NCBI RefSeq assembly: GCF_004766045.1
Contig: NZ_SPQQ01000001.1
Location: 496,001-560,000, forward strand
Length of the DNA: 64,000 bases
DNA from: Desulfosporosinus fructosivorans
Lineage (GTDB): Bacteria; Bacillota; Desulfitobacteriia; Desulfitobacteriales; Desulfitobacteriaceae
Direction of reading: 5' to 3'
Numbering within the stretch: the first letter of the stretch is position 1; each line of letters begins with the position of its first letter. The notes under the pieces were generated by a model, which saw nothing but the letters and a program-made list of their open reading frames with translations, ran no database searches and had not been told where the DNA came from. Of the stretch, positions 52,483-62,260 are shown piece after piece. A program made the translations under genes and the position numbers.

Positions 52483-53706
52483 ATGGAACTTGTTACTACA
52501 TTCGTTAACCGTGCAGGAGCGAAATTGAACAGCGTGAGATGGAGGTTTAGAATAACCCCCATGAGATTGGTGTTTATGTCCATAGCAGCCGTAGCCATAG
52601 CAGTAATCCTGGTGCGTTTTGTATTAGGCTTGGGAGCGACAACCAACCTAAACGACCAGTGGCCATGGGGATTGTGGATTTCATTTGACGTACTGTTAGG
52701 GGTAGCCCTGGCAGGAGGCGGATATGGAACAGCCCTTATAATATACGTACTACGCCGAGATAAGTTTTATCCAATAGCAAGAAGTGCAATGCTGACATCA
52801 TTATTAGGTTATATTGTTGTCGTACTCGGCTTATTGATTGAGGTAGGACAATGGTTTAACTTCTGGAGACCCTATGTATCATGGGGACATGCCAGCGTAT
52901 TGTTTGAAGTTTTCTGGTGCATATCATGTTATACATTGATTCAAGTATTGGAATTCTTTGAAGTAGCAACAGAGAAAGTGTTTAAAGGGTTACATAAATA
53001 CCTTAAGAAAGCAATGCCTGTATTGCTGGTCATCGGTATTACCCTGCCAACCCTGCACCAATCATCACTGGGCCAATTGTTTTATCTAATGGTAGGCAAA
53101 GTGAACCCGCTTTGGTGGTCGGCATTTTTGCCGCCGTTCTTCCTGCTATCATCATTTTTTGTCGGGGCAGGCATGATTATTATAGAAAGCAGCTTAGCCG
53201 GGAAGGCATTAGATCATAAAGTAGATATCTCTGTCTTAAGAGGGTTGGCCAAAATATCTGGTGGAGCAATGATCTTGTATTTGATCTTAAAGATCGTAGA
53301 TGTGGCATTACAAGGAACCTTTGCCAATGTTTTTGCCTTTGATCTACCCAGTGTCATGTTCCTGAGCGAACTAGTTTTTGGTGTAATAATACCCATAATC
53401 ATAGCATTCAGTTCCTTGTCCAGCACTCGTAAAGGCTTGATCTGGTTTGGAATACTTAATGTAGGTGGAGTAATTCTGAACAGGTTTGATGTAGTGTTCA
53501 CAGGAATGGGAAACTATCTGAACCAATACGGCGGACATTATTTCCCTGCTTGGACAGAGATTATAGTCAGCTTAGGTTTAGTATCAATAGCTTGTTTAGC
53601 ATACCTATTCATAGCAGAAAATTTCAATATTATGGGTCATCAAGAATCAGAACCTGTCGAAGAAGTAATGACTGAGGATTGTGATTACGCTTCCACCGCG
53701 AAGTAA
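52483..53706 (+). CDS. NrfD/HybB-family quinone-interacting membrane subunit
   Basis: 407 residues with nine to ten membrane segments. The family signature is present: QWPWGLWISFDVLLGVALAGGGYG, then LLIEVGQWFNFWRPYVSWGHASVLFEVFWC. Such subunits bind (mena)quinone and complete electron flow between the exported hydrogenase and the membrane pool. GGAGAG lies before the ATG. It is third in the operon. The acidic C-terminal tail (about 390-407) is cytoplasmic. Confidence 0.92.
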   Translation: MELVTTFVNRAGAKLNSVRWRFRITPMRLVFMSIAAVAIAVILVRFVLGLGATTNLNDQWPWGLWISFDVLLGVALAGGGYGTALIIYVLRRDKFYPIARSAMLTSLLGYIVVVLGLLIEVGQWFNFWRPYVSWGHASVLFEVFWCISCYTLIQVLEFFEVATEKVFKGLHKYLKKAMPVLLVIGITLPTLHQSSLGQLFYLMVGKVNPLWWSAFLPPFFLLSSFFVGAGMIIIESSLAGKALDHKVDISVLRGLAKISGGAMILYLILKIVDVALQGTFANVFAFDLPSVMFLSELVFGVIIPIIIAFSSLSSTRKGLIWFGILNVGGVILNRFDVVFTGMGNYLNQYGGHYFPAWTEIIVSLGLVSIACLAYLFIAENFNIMGHQESEPVEEVMTEDCDYASTAK

Positions 53707-53839
53707 GCACTTTAGCCTCTACAAAAGTCAAACCATTGATAGTACGGGTGTTAAGGAAGTAGAACTGTTTTTACTTAGGGGTGCTGAACAGCCCCTAAAG
53801 CTAGGAACATATAACGGCTTGCACAAAAGAGGGGTCTTA

Positions 53840-54886
53840 ATGATTTATAATTGTCAAATTGTATATAATCACGATAATTGCCTCAATAGCAAAAAAGCAT
53901 TTGTTAATCTTTGCCGGTTATGTATCAACTTCTGTCCCCATCAAGCCATTTCCGTATATCGTGAACTCGATGCCAAACGCTGCACAGAATGCGGGATTTG
54001 CATGGCTGTTTGTCCCAGCGATGGATTTGTCTATCGCAATTCCGATAAGCTCTATGATTATATCAAGAATTCAGAGAAAATCGTTTTGAGTTGCCCACAA
54101 GCAATTCCGGCGGGCCATGAAATTCCTTGTCTTGGGATTCTGGACCGGGATTTATGGATGACTCTCATGTTATATGCCCGGGAGAAGGAATTGACGATAT
54201 TCACCGGAGTGTGTGCAGAGTGTCCGGATAAAAAAGCTTGTGGAACGAGTGTGCAGATTTTTAAGGAAGTGCATGACACCTGGAAAGATCATCCGCCGAT
54301 ATGGATTAAAGTTGCATCTGATGATGGGAACTGTGAATCAGCGATCAGGGAAACGATGTCAGAACAAACCCAGAACGAGAGAAAGGGATGGAGGGACATC
54401 GGTCGTGAGAAATTCGAGGCAATGTTGCCAGGGATCACTTCCGGCGAAACGTATCTGATTCCGAAGACTCGGCAGTTCTTGGGGGAAACCTGGAAATCCC
54501 GAAAATCCGGGTTTGAGGTACTCCCAATACCGGCCTTAACTGTGAGCGAAAGTTGTACAAATTGCGGTGAATGTTCAGTGATTTGTCCGCAAGGAGCCTT
54601 GACGAAAAAGGAAAATAAGGAACAGTTGGCCTTGATTTATGAACCAATAAAATGTGTCCGCTGTCAAAGATGTGTCAGTATATGCCACTCGAAAGCTTTA
54701 AGTATGGAAATTAAATCGTTATCTTATCGCTTACTAGCAGGTAAAGTTCTTTTGCACCAAGGAAAAAGACAGTTTTGCTCTCGGTGTGGCAAGCAAGTGT
54801 TTGATAGCTTAGAGCCACCATTGTGTATAGCTTGTGCATTGGACTTTAAAGGACAAGATAGCACAGGAGCCTATCACCAGCGGTAG
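53840..54886 (+). CDS. Multi-cluster ferredoxin-like protein with C-terminal zinc-ribbon motif
   Basis: 348 residues. The N-terminal ferredoxin pair has CRLCINFCP and CTECGICMAVCP (about 25-60). A middle part of unknown fold carries CPQAIPAGHEIPC and CAECPDKKAC. A second ferredoxin pair, CTNCGECSVICP and CVRCQRCVSICH, follows (about 235-290), and then CSRCGKQ and CIAC spaced like a zinc ribbon at the end. It sits 134 nt after the hydrogenase membrane subunit gene, same strand. Electron transfer to or assembly of the hydrogenase is possible, but no function is established. ATG 53840 has AGAGGGG upstream; an in-frame start at 53681 overlaps the preceding gene and lacks one. Confidence 0.8.
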   Translation: MIYNCQIVYNHDNCLNSKKAFVNLCRLCINFCPHQAISVYRELDAKRCTECGICMAVCPSDGFVYRNSDKLYDYIKNSEKIVLSCPQAIPAGHEIPCLGILDRDLWMTLMLYAREKELTIFTGVCAECPDKKACGTSVQIFKEVHDTWKDHPPIWIKVASDDGNCESAIRETMSEQTQNERKGWRDIGREKFEAMLPGITSGETYLIPKTRQFLGETWKSRKSGFEVLPIPALTVSESCTNCGECSVICPQGALTKKENKEQLALIYEPIKCVRCQRCVSICHSKALSMEIKSLSYRLLAGKVLLHQGKRQFCSRCGKQVFDSLEPPLCIACALDFKGQDSTGAYHQR

Positions 54887-54918
54887 TTTGTTTATGAAGA
54901 ACCGGATAATCAGAAGCA

Positions 54919-56472
54919 CTACATTGGAGATGGGGGGGCGGAAAGGGGCGAACACAGCTTAATGTAAAAGGCTACACCTTCTTCCCCGTTATCCACTTCA
55001 TTACTAGCCCATATTTTGGCTCCGTGAAATTCTGTGATCTGCTTAACTATAGCCAATCCCAGCCCGAACTCACCATCCTGGCCGATTTGGTACGGCTCAA
55101 ACAGTGAGTCAATCAATTCATTTTCAATACTATTTCCATCGTTCCAGATACGTAACAGAACCTTCTCTGTTGTATCCGCTAGTGCATCCAGCGACAAGAC
55201 AATCCGTTTTACGGCATAGCGTATCTGGTTATCAAGCAGGTTGTCAATAGCTACTCCCCACTGTTCACGGTCGCCCGTGGTACAGAAAGACACTAATTTT
55301 ACAGTCCATATTAATTCTGGCCGACGACATTGAAACCTCTCCAAGCGCTGTTCCAGTAATTCAGTCAGGTTAAACGATTCCCGTTTTTGCTCCTTTGTTG
55401 ACAAATAATTAAGCTTGGTCAAATATAGCAGGTCGCGAATACGTTTTTCCAGTCGCTCCGCCTCGCCATTGATAACTAGAATGCTTTCGTCTAGCGTTCC
55501 TTTTGGATAGATGCCATCCAGCATCGACTGGGCATAGCTACGGATAACCATCACCGGAGTTTTCAATTCATGTGAAATGTTCTGAAGAAAAGACTGCTGA
55601 GTCTTATCCTGTTTAACCAGACGTTGGCGCATGTTTTCAAACGCACGGCCTAGCTTGCCGATCTCGTCACGCCGATCCAGAACAAACGGCTCGAACCAAT
55701 CACGCTCGGCTATGCGAGCTGCCTGAGTCTCCATCAAGACAAGTGGCCTGGAGATATAGCGTGCTAGAAATAAAGAAACAGGCCAACTTAGCAGTAATGA
55801 GATCAGCATTAGCAACAACAATCGCCAGAACAAGGACATTGCAAGGTTATTGGGGTAATTACCCCAGGCAAAGGATACAATATAGCGCGGTTGCTGCATA
55901 ATTTCATCTTTACGAATCACATAAAAAAGAGTCTTGTCGTCAATTTGGTGGGAGTACTGAAGAACATTTACCTGTTGTTTTTGGGCATCTTCTTGCACGG
56001 CTTGGAGGAATTTATCGGGCAGCGGTAGAGACGAAGATAGAGGAATAGCATCTGAGATAACGATATGCCCTACATCGGGCATTTTTAGTACACCCGGGAC
56101 ACCTTTTATGTTCATCCCCAAGAAATCAGATGTCGGCTTTGTCTGGCGAGGAACCTCCAAAATAATTGTTTGTTCAGGCGACACAAAGGCTCCGATCGCA
56201 GGGACAGGTTCTTCTGCCAGAATATTGACAGAGCCCTCCTGCATCGTGAGCACCTTGGAATATAGTAATGCATCAGGCAAAGCGGAAGCAGCCCCCGTTT
56301 TGGCGCTTACTATCGAGAGGTTCTTTTGAGAATCCTGCAAAATGTCGTAGGTCTGCTGGGTGAAGAAGCTCTGCAGTGTCCAAGGCAGAAAAATCGCCAC
56401 CAGGCCACAAACACTCAGTGTGATACCTGTGCATACCAGCCAGATCTGTACTACTAATGGACGATTTTTCAT
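54919..56472 (-). CDS. Membrane sensor histidine kinase (HAMP-HisKA)
   Basis: 517 residues. Two membrane segments (about 9-31 and 213-238) flank a 180-residue outer sensor domain. HAMP follows, then the HisKA box FLQNISHELKTPVMVIRSY and the ATPase boxes (DNLLDNQIRY, RIWNDGNSI, FGLGLAIV). The N box is diverged (LLDNQIRYA). It overlaps the regulator gene upstream by 4 nt. No ligand can be named. Confidence 0.92.
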   Translation of the reverse strand: MKNRPLVVQIWLVCTGITLSVCGLVAIFLPWTLQSFFTQQTYDILQDSQKNLSIVSAKTGAASALPDALLYSKVLTMQEGSVNILAEEPVPAIGAFVSPEQTIILEVPRQTKPTSDFLGMNIKGVPGVLKMPDVGHIVISDAIPLSSSLPLPDKFLQAVQEDAQKQQVNVLQYSHQIDDKTLFYVIRKDEIMQQPRYIVSFAWGNYPNNLAMSLFWRLLLLMLISLLLSWPVSLFLARYISRPLVLMETQAARIAERDWFEPFVLDRRDEIGKLGRAFENMRQRLVKQDKTQQSFLQNISHELKTPVMVIRSYAQSMLDGIYPKGTLDESILVINGEAERLEKRIRDLLYLTKLNYLSTKEQKRESFNLTELLEQRLERFQCRRPELIWTVKLVSFCTTGDREQWGVAIDNLLDNQIRYAVKRIVLSLDALADTTEKVLLRIWNDGNSIENELIDSLFEPYQIGQDGEFGLGLAIVKQITEFHGAKIWASNEVDNGEEGVAFYIKLCSPLSAPPSPM

Positions 56473-57167
56473 GATCTTACCAGCCTATACCCGTACCCAT
56501 AGATCGTCTCCAACCGTAAGTCCGGCAATTTTTTGCGTAGTCGGCGCATTAAGTCATCAACCACCCGATCGGTTCCAAAATAATCCGCCCCCCACACTTT
56601 TTGGAGCACTTGTTCACGACTCATTGACTGCCCCTGATGTTTGACCAGGCAAATCATGAGGTCAAATTCCTTGGCGGTCAGCTCGACAGGTTCGTTACCA
56701 TCAAGGATAAGCCTCGCCTGTTCCTCTATTTTGTAAGAGGCTATGTGAATAAAAGGTTTAGCCGTAGGGTCGAGAGCTGTTTGAGGATAGACTCTTTCCA
56801 GTACTCGACGCGCCCGAATCACCAATTCCCGTGGCAGAAAAGGTTTAGCCATATAGTCGTCACTGCCCATTTCCAGCCCGACGATCTTGTCAATATCAGC
56901 ATCACGAGCGGAAATAAAGATAACCGGGAGCTGAGGAGAATCCGCCTTGATCTCCCGAATCAAGCGATACCCATCAATTCCCGGGAGCGTTATGTCCAGG
57001 ATCCAGAGGTGAGGTCGCTCTAGAATGGCTGCTTGGGCAACTTGTCCGTCGAAAAAGGAGCGTACCTGCCAGCCCTCCTCTAGCAGGTACGAAGAAAGCA
57101 CCTTGTTGAGATTGTCTTCATCTTCCACAAGAAATATTCGATATTCCACTATACCCTCTCCCACCAT
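56469..57167 (-). CDS. OmpR-family response regulator
   Basis: 232 residues. The receiver has LVEDEDNLN, the phospho-acceptor in LWILDITLPGIDG and the Lys in DDYMAKPFLP. The winged helix has LTAKEFDLMICLVKHQGQSMSREQVL and RVVDDLMRRLRKKL. GGTGGGAGAGGG lies before the start. It is coupled to the kinase by a 4-nt overlap and transcribed away from the secreted-protein gene's terminator. Confidence 0.93.
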   Translation of the reverse strand: MVGEGIVEYRIFLVEDEDNLNKVLSSYLLEEGWQVRSFFDGQVAQAAILERPHLWILDITLPGIDGYRLIREIKADSPQLPVIFISARDADIDKIVGLEMGSDDYMAKPFLPRELVIRARRVLERVYPQTALDPTAKPFIHIASYKIEEQARLILDGNEPVELTAKEFDLMICLVKHQGQSMSREQVLQKVWGADYFGTDRVVDDLMRRLRKKLPDLRLETIYGYGYRLVRS

Positions 57168-57180
57168 TTAGATAGTACAA

Positions 57181-57211
57181 GAAAGGGTGTGACTTTATAG
57201 CACACCCTTTC
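57181..57211. terminator. Hairpin terminator between secreted-protein and regulator genes
   Basis: GAAAGGGTGTG and CACACCCTTTC form a perfect 11-bp stem with a 9-nt loop, lying just after the secreted protein (minus strand). Confidence 0.7.
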
Positions 57212-57259
57212 GTCTTTTAGCAAAGTGAAGACCGCTTGAATCCATCGATAACCTACTTG

Positions 57260-57937
57260 TTATTCCTTCGTATCCGATTTAAGTTGTTCACTAAATTCCG
57301 CCATCTGCTGGGTCATCTTCTGGTAATCGGCTAGGACCCTCGGAAGCACCTCTTTAAATGCACTCGCACTGTTAGAAGCCACAGCCTGCTCGAAATCTGC
57401 CTTCAATTGTATTGCTGCTGTCATCTCAGCTTCCATCTTATCTTGAGTCTCCTGATCCATGGGAACCGCTTTTATGAATTTTCCCTCGCCAGGCTCAGTT
57501 AAGGTCGTCCCGTCCGGAAGTTTGATCATGATCGTCTTGCTTGGCCCAGCGAAGGCGTCGTCCATGTCTTGAGTAATATCTATTTGTTCGGCATGCCCGA
57601 TTTGATAGCTAACACCCGAAACAGCTTCAACTTTATCCGGTTTTGGCATTGTCGCTGCTACTTTATTTCGCTCAGCAAACGCCGCCTGCCAATCACCTAG
57701 GCTCTCTGGAAGATACTCATTTACGAGGTAGGTTAAGTACTTCTGTTGGTGAACGTCAGAGTTAAGATATTCTCCATGATTCATTATGTGTTGCACTCCG
57801 ACAAGCTTGGGTATAGTTAATCCTACTTCCCCGTTTACAAGATCGCTTGCCTTCGCCTGAAGAGATGCACCCGAAATACTTAAGCCCACCACCATAACAA
57901 AGGCGCTTGCGGCAATCAACTTTGACAACTTATTCAA
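57260..57937 (-). CDS. Secreted protein of unknown family
   Basis: About 225 residues with a signal peptide (KLIAASAFVMVVGLSISGASLQAKA, about 5-31). The mature part is soluble and acidic, with two helical regions (about 130-220) but no recognised domain. TTG 57937 has AAAGGAG 8 nt upstream; a GTG 9 nt earlier touches that site. It lies directly upstream of the response regulator-kinase pair on the same strand, and could be a target or part of the sensing system. Confidence 0.7.
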   Translation of the reverse strand: MNKLSKLIAASAFVMVVGLSISGASLQAKASDLVNGEVGLTIPKLVGVQHIMNHGEYLNSDVHQQKYLTYLVNEYLPESLGDWQAAFAERNKVAATMPKPDKVEAVSGVSYQIGHAEQIDITQDMDDAFAGPSKTIMIKLPDGTTLTEPGEGKFIKAVPMDQETQDKMEAEMTAAIQLKADFEQAVASNSASAFKEVLPRVLADYQKMTQQMAEFSEQLKSDTKE

Positions 57938-58138
57938 CTTGACCACTCCTTTAAGTCTTTTCAGTCAGGCCTCCCTGCTGTAGCTTCTACTTTAAAGGAG
58001 CAATGCCGCACAAATATCACAACATTATGGGAAATTGTCAAATACTTTGATGCTTTTTTCTTTCGGTAGCTTTATTATAACACTCCGACCTCTCTAATAA
58101 AAAGAATACTCATTAAGGATTAGTAAATATAGGTGCAG

Positions 58139-58195
58139 AATAGAGAATGGGTATTGTCCCTTAGTGATTTTAAGAGACAATACCCATTCTCTATT
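58139..58195. repeat. Repeat D, copy 2
   Basis: A perfect 20-bp stem (AATAGAGAATGGGTATTGTC and its complement) with a 17-nt loop. Left arm and loop are shared with the copy at 34391-34444. It stands alone between two units and has no T-run beyond the arm's own. Confidence 0.85.
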
Positions 58196-58365
58196 TTATT
58201 TATCGGATGATACATGCGGATAATTGGCTTAAACTCTCCTTAGAAATCTCGTTGATGAGAAAAATCGTATAAATCTTGGAAAATAATCATTGACGGAATC
58301 ATGAACGGCATTCATAATTATAAATAGCAGAGAATTTGATGAACTAAAGTATAGGAAGTGATGAG

Positions 58366-58977
58366 TTGAGAGTCAGGCAAAAACGAGAACGGGAATCTAG
58401 GCGGGAAAGTATTATTGTGGCTACCCAGCAACTTCTAAACGAGAAGACATTTGAGTCAATTACCATGGATGATATAGCCCTGAAATCTGATTTTGCTAAA
58501 GCATCTATTTATCAGTATTTCAAAAACAAGGATGAATTAATGTCTGAAGTTTTTTCAAAGTCCTTGGAGATGCAATGCTATCTGATCGAAGATAAATGTA
58601 TATCGCAAAGGGATCCTGTCCAAGCGATGAGGAACTATATATTGCTTGAATTTGACTTTATTCACCTAAATCCATGGATGCCGAAGGTCTCGGCAACTAT
58701 TCCATTTATCGGCTTTAATGCAGAAAACCGTTTAATCGAACTATACAATAAGAAGAAAATTCTCATTACAAGTATCATCGAACGAGGCCAAATCGAAGGA
58801 TCATTTATTGTGTCCGATCTAGTTGTTTTGACCAATATGATTCTCGGTGTAAGTGCAGGATTTGCGAATTACTTAGCTACTCATATATCTGCTGATTTAC
58901 AAAGTCCAGTAATCGAAATACTTGTCTCAACAATTATTAAAGGAATGACTAGGGGGAGCAGTAATGAATCCAATTGA
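58366..58977 (+). CDS. TetR-family regulator of the efflux operon
   Basis: 203 residues. The helix-turn-helix (about 10-55) has TFESITMDDIALKSDFAKASIYQYFKNKDELM. The C-terminal ligand domain is helical. TTG start at 58366 with AGGAAGTGA upstream. It overlaps the HlyD gene by 14 nt, so it is in the operon it probably controls. Confidence 0.88.
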   Translation: MRVRQKRERESRRESIIVATQQLLNEKTFESITMDDIALKSDFAKASIYQYFKNKDELMSEVFSKSLEMQCYLIEDKCISQRDPVQAMRNYILLEFDFIHLNPWMPKVSATIPFIGFNAENRLIELYNKKKILITSIIERGQIEGSFIVSDLVVLTNMILGVSAGFANYLATHISADLQSPVIEILVSTIIKGMTRGSSNESN

Positions 58978-60166
58978 AGTTAATAATCCTATCGAGAATT
59001 CAAAGAAAAAACCGATATCCAAGATCGTTAGGATTGGTATCTTGATATTAGCCATAATTGCGGTGGCTATTCTAGGTGCTCGCTGGTATATTCAGCTAAG
59101 TACCACGGTCACAACGGATAATGCGAAAGTGTCTGCAGATTTGGTTAGTATCAGTGCTGAGGTTGCTGGTAAGCTTACCGAGGTCTATGTTCGAGAAGGG
59201 GACAGTGTGAAAGTAGGGCAGCTGTTGGCTAAGGTAGATGATTCCCAATATCTTATTAACCTGCAGCAGGCCAAAGGAGCCCTAGATCTGGCCAACGCCA
59301 ACTACGTTAAACTCCCTGATGACATCAAGTCAGCCAACGCCAATATCCAAAAGGCTCAAACCGCAGTTGTGGCAGCAACTGCCCAAGTTCAGTCAGCTCA
59401 AGCTCAGTGTGAATCAACCCAAGCTCAGTATAATTCGGCCCAGATAACCCTGGCAGATGCTGAGCGGCAGCTAACTAATACCAAAGCTCTCTTCGAAGCG
59501 GCTTCGGTGGCACAAGAGAGTTTATATACGGCCCAGTCCAGTTTCGATAAGGCTCAGGCCGGTTTGACTGTGGCCCAGGCTGCTTCAGACGCAGCGCAGG
59601 CCGGCTTAATTTCTGCCCAAGCCAGTTTACAATCAAGCGAGGCGGGGGTGAGCGACGCCCAAGCCAAGTTGAACGCTTTGAACGGTTCACAGGCCAATAT
59701 TTATAAAAGCCAGATTGAGTCGGCGCAGGCAGCTTATAATAATGCCGAACTGGCTTTAGCGCATACAACGATAAAAGCCCCCATTAATGGAAGCTTAGTA
59801 AAACTTGGGGCCTTAAAAGGGCAAAACGTTAGCGTTGGCACCTCAATATGTACCATCGTCGAGCCTGAGCAGGTCTGGGTATTAGCCAACATAGAAGAAA
59901 AAAAAGTAGAGCGGATACATACTGGAGATCAGGTTAACATTGTCGTCGATGCCTACCCTAATACTGTTTTCAACGGTCAGGTTGAAGAAATCTCTGGAGC
60001 TACTCAGTCAAGTTTTTCGATCTTACCAACCGAGAACGCATCCGGCAACTATACGAAAGTGGCCCAGCGCATATCTATAAAAATAGGCGTTAGCCAGCAG
60101 GATGACAAGCTCAAGCCAGGTATGTCTGCTGGAGTTACCATTAAGACCAATTCAGCGGGGAAATAA
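58964..60166 (+). CDS. HlyD/EmrA-family membrane fusion protein
   Basis: 400 residues. One membrane segment (about 19-40), a biotinyl-lipoyl-like hairpin domain (VSISAEVAGKLTEVYVREGDSVKVGQLLAKVD), then a long alanine/glutamine-rich coiled coil with AQ repeats (about 95-255), and the closing lipoyl and beta-barrel parts (IKAPINGSLVKLGALKGQNV). It links the inner-membrane exporter to the envelope. AGGGGGAG precedes the ATG. Confidence 0.92.
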   Translation: MNPIEVNNPIENSKKKPISKIVRIGILILAIIAVAILGARWYIQLSTTVTTDNAKVSADLVSISAEVAGKLTEVYVREGDSVKVGQLLAKVDDSQYLINLQQAKGALDLANANYVKLPDDIKSANANIQKAQTAVVAATAQVQSAQAQCESTQAQYNSAQITLADAERQLTNTKALFEAASVAQESLYTAQSSFDKAQAGLTVAQAASDAAQAGLISAQASLQSSEAGVSDAQAKLNALNGSQANIYKSQIESAQAAYNNAELALAHTTIKAPINGSLVKLGALKGQNVSVGTSICTIVEPEQVWVLANIEEKKVERIHTGDQVNIVVDAYPNTVFNGQVEEISGATQSSFSILPTENASGNYTKVAQRISIKIGVSQQDDKLKPGMSAGVTIKTNSAGK

Positions 60167-60168
60167 CA

Positions 60169-61731
60169 ATGAATAATGTTGAATTACAGGAAAAAGTTAA
60201 CTGGCCAGCAATCAGTGTTATAATAATGGGAACCTTTTTACAAGCCCTAACCGGGAATATCGTTAATGTGGCGATACCCAAACTAACGGCTGTCTTAGGT
60301 ACGAATGCCAACGACATTACGTGGATACTCACAGCCTACATGATGACTCAGGGAATCGTAATCGCCCTGGCAGGGTATTTAGGGGATAAATTTGGCTATA
60401 AAAAAACCTTTGTTTTTGCTCTAATCCTGTTTACTTCAGGTTCGTTCTTATGTGGCTCATCAGTGGGTTTTAGTATGATGGTTATAAGCAGGGTGCTGCA
60501 GGGGATCGGAGCGGGGATCATTATGCCTTTAGGCATGGCGATTTGTTTCAGAATTACCCCCATCTCCAAAATTGGCATGGTGCTTGGAGTATGGGGGATC
60601 GCCGGAATGGCAACCATGGCTATTGGGCCCTCTTTGGGAGGGTATATTATTGAGGTAGCTAGCTGGCGAATGCTTTTTTATATAAATGTACCGATTGGTT
60701 TGATAGCCGTCTTTATGGGAATTGCATGGCTGCCGGAAATGGAGAAAAAAGCAACCTCGACATTAGATACGATAGGTATTGCAACCATCTGCATTGGTTT
60801 GTTTTGTCTAATATTTGCCTTAAGCAAGGGCAATCAGATGGGTTGGGGAGATCCCGTGATTGTCATAATGTTGTTAGTTGGAATTGTTAGCCTGTTGGTG
60901 ATGGTAGTTCACGAACTTCGATGCCCAGAACCGGTTCTCGATATACGATTGTTTAAAAACAAGCTTTTCACCTTGTCTACTATTGCTTCTTCTGTCATTC
61001 AAGTGGCTATGGTAGTGGTAGTGTATCTATTTCCTGTTTTTATGCAAAGCGTACTCGGGCAGACCGCAATGCAAACCGGCTTGGTCTTGCTGCCGCCTGC
61101 GTTGGTCACGGCCATATGTATGCCTATCAGCGGTAAGCTATTCGATAAGTATGGGGCTCGGAACCTGGTCCTTATCGGCATGGTAATTATGGCTGGTTCA
61201 TCTTACGCCATGAAGGACTTTAACGGGTCTACATCGTTTACCACCATGATGTTTTGGTTATCGATTCGCGGAATAGGAATAGGGCTGGCGTTATCACCGG
61301 CCATTAATGCTGGGATGGTAAGTCTTCCGAAAGAGTCTACTGGTACCGGTTCTTCCCTAGGAAATGTCATACGGAGTGTGATAAGCACTTTTGGAATTAC
61401 TCTCATCACGAATTTTATGCAATCGCGTAATGCCTTCCATTATGCTAATTTAGCACAGAATGTAGTTTTGGATAAACCGGACAGTTTGAATATGCTATCA
61501 GCTTTGCAGGGGATAGGGTTAAATGCTGGTCTGGGGGCACAAGGAGGGCAGATCCTAAGTATGTCTGTGCTATACAAGTATGTAGCCCAGCAATCAATGG
61601 TGATGGCTATATCCGACTGTTTCATTATAGGTGCTGTGTTGTGCGGTGTGGCATTTATAATAGCTTTATTCTTGCATGATGAAAAGAAAACTAAGGTTGC
61701 CACCAGTAGTCCTGAGCTCGCGGAAATTTAG
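60169..61731 (+). CDS. EmrB/QacA-family MFS drug exporter (DHA2)
   Basis: 520 residues with about 14 membrane segments. Signatures include GDKFGYKKTF (loop 2-3), ISRVLQGIGAGIIMPLG and GIAGMATMAIGPSLGGYI (motif C). It starts 3 nt after the HlyD gene and forms an EmrAB-type pump with it. The substrate is unknown. Confidence 0.93.
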   Translation: MNNVELQEKVNWPAISVIIMGTFLQALTGNIVNVAIPKLTAVLGTNANDITWILTAYMMTQGIVIALAGYLGDKFGYKKTFVFALILFTSGSFLCGSSVGFSMMVISRVLQGIGAGIIMPLGMAICFRITPISKIGMVLGVWGIAGMATMAIGPSLGGYIIEVASWRMLFYINVPIGLIAVFMGIAWLPEMEKKATSTLDTIGIATICIGLFCLIFALSKGNQMGWGDPVIVIMLLVGIVSLLVMVVHELRCPEPVLDIRLFKNKLFTLSTIASSVIQVAMVVVVYLFPVFMQSVLGQTAMQTGLVLLPPALVTAICMPISGKLFDKYGARNLVLIGMVIMAGSSYAMKDFNGSTSFTTMMFWLSIRGIGIGLALSPAINAGMVSLPKESTGTGSSLGNVIRSVISTFGITLITNFMQSRNAFHYANLAQNVVLDKPDSLNMLSALQGIGLNAGLGAQGGQILSMSVLYKYVAQQSMVMAISDCFIIGAVLCGVAFIIALFLHDEKKTKVATSSPELAEI

Positions 61732-61784
61732 ATAAAATTCTCCAAAGAGTTTGCTGGTAAATAGGGAAAGGAGAGGATCGACGA

Positions 61785-62201
61785 ATGTTTAAGAAAATCA
61801 TGGTCGCAACTGATGGGTCTGTCCTGGCGGATAAAGCCCTAAAAACTGCTGTAGAGCAGGCCAAGGTAGAAGAGGCAGTTCTCACCATCTTAAACGTGAT
61901 TCCAGTGACAGATATGGGATCAGCGGAGATGATCGGCTTATCCCGTGCCGAAGCTACAAAGATGAAATATCCTTTTTTACAGAAGGCTCAGGATTATGCT
62001 GCCAACAATGGCGTGGAAGCCAAAACTTTAACCTTAAGTGGGCATCCAGGGCCGGTTATTGTAGACTATCTTAATAGTCATCCCCATGACTTGGTGGTTC
62101 TTGGACATAGGGGATTGTCCAATATCCAGGCTTTACTTATGGGGAGCGTAGCCTTTAAGGTAGCCAACCTAGCTCCTTGTGCTGTACTCATTGTTAAATA
62201 A
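61785..62201 (+). CDS. Universal stress protein UspA family
   Basis: 138 residues. MFKKIMVATDGSVLADKALKTAVE starts the protein and the ATP-binding motif GHRGLSNIQALLMGSVAFKV ends it. ATP-binding Usp proteins respond to stress and energy state. AAAGGAGAGG precedes the ATG. It is just after the efflux operon, with its own site. Confidence 0.93.
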   Translation: MFKKIMVATDGSVLADKALKTAVEQAKVEEAVLTILNVIPVTDMGSAEMIGLSRAEATKMKYPFLQKAQDYAANNGVEAKTLTLSGHPGPVIVDYLNSHPHDLVVLGHRGLSNIQALLMGSVAFKVANLAPCAVLIVK

Positions 62202-62260
62202 TAACAATGAGTTTTGAGGTACAAAGAATGTCCGAAAGAGGAACGATTAAGAATCGGTAT

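Noticed and set aside
53681..53839. Longer start for the ferredoxin-type protein
   Set aside because: The extra residues overlap the membrane subunit gene and have no ribosome site, while ATG 53840 has a good one.
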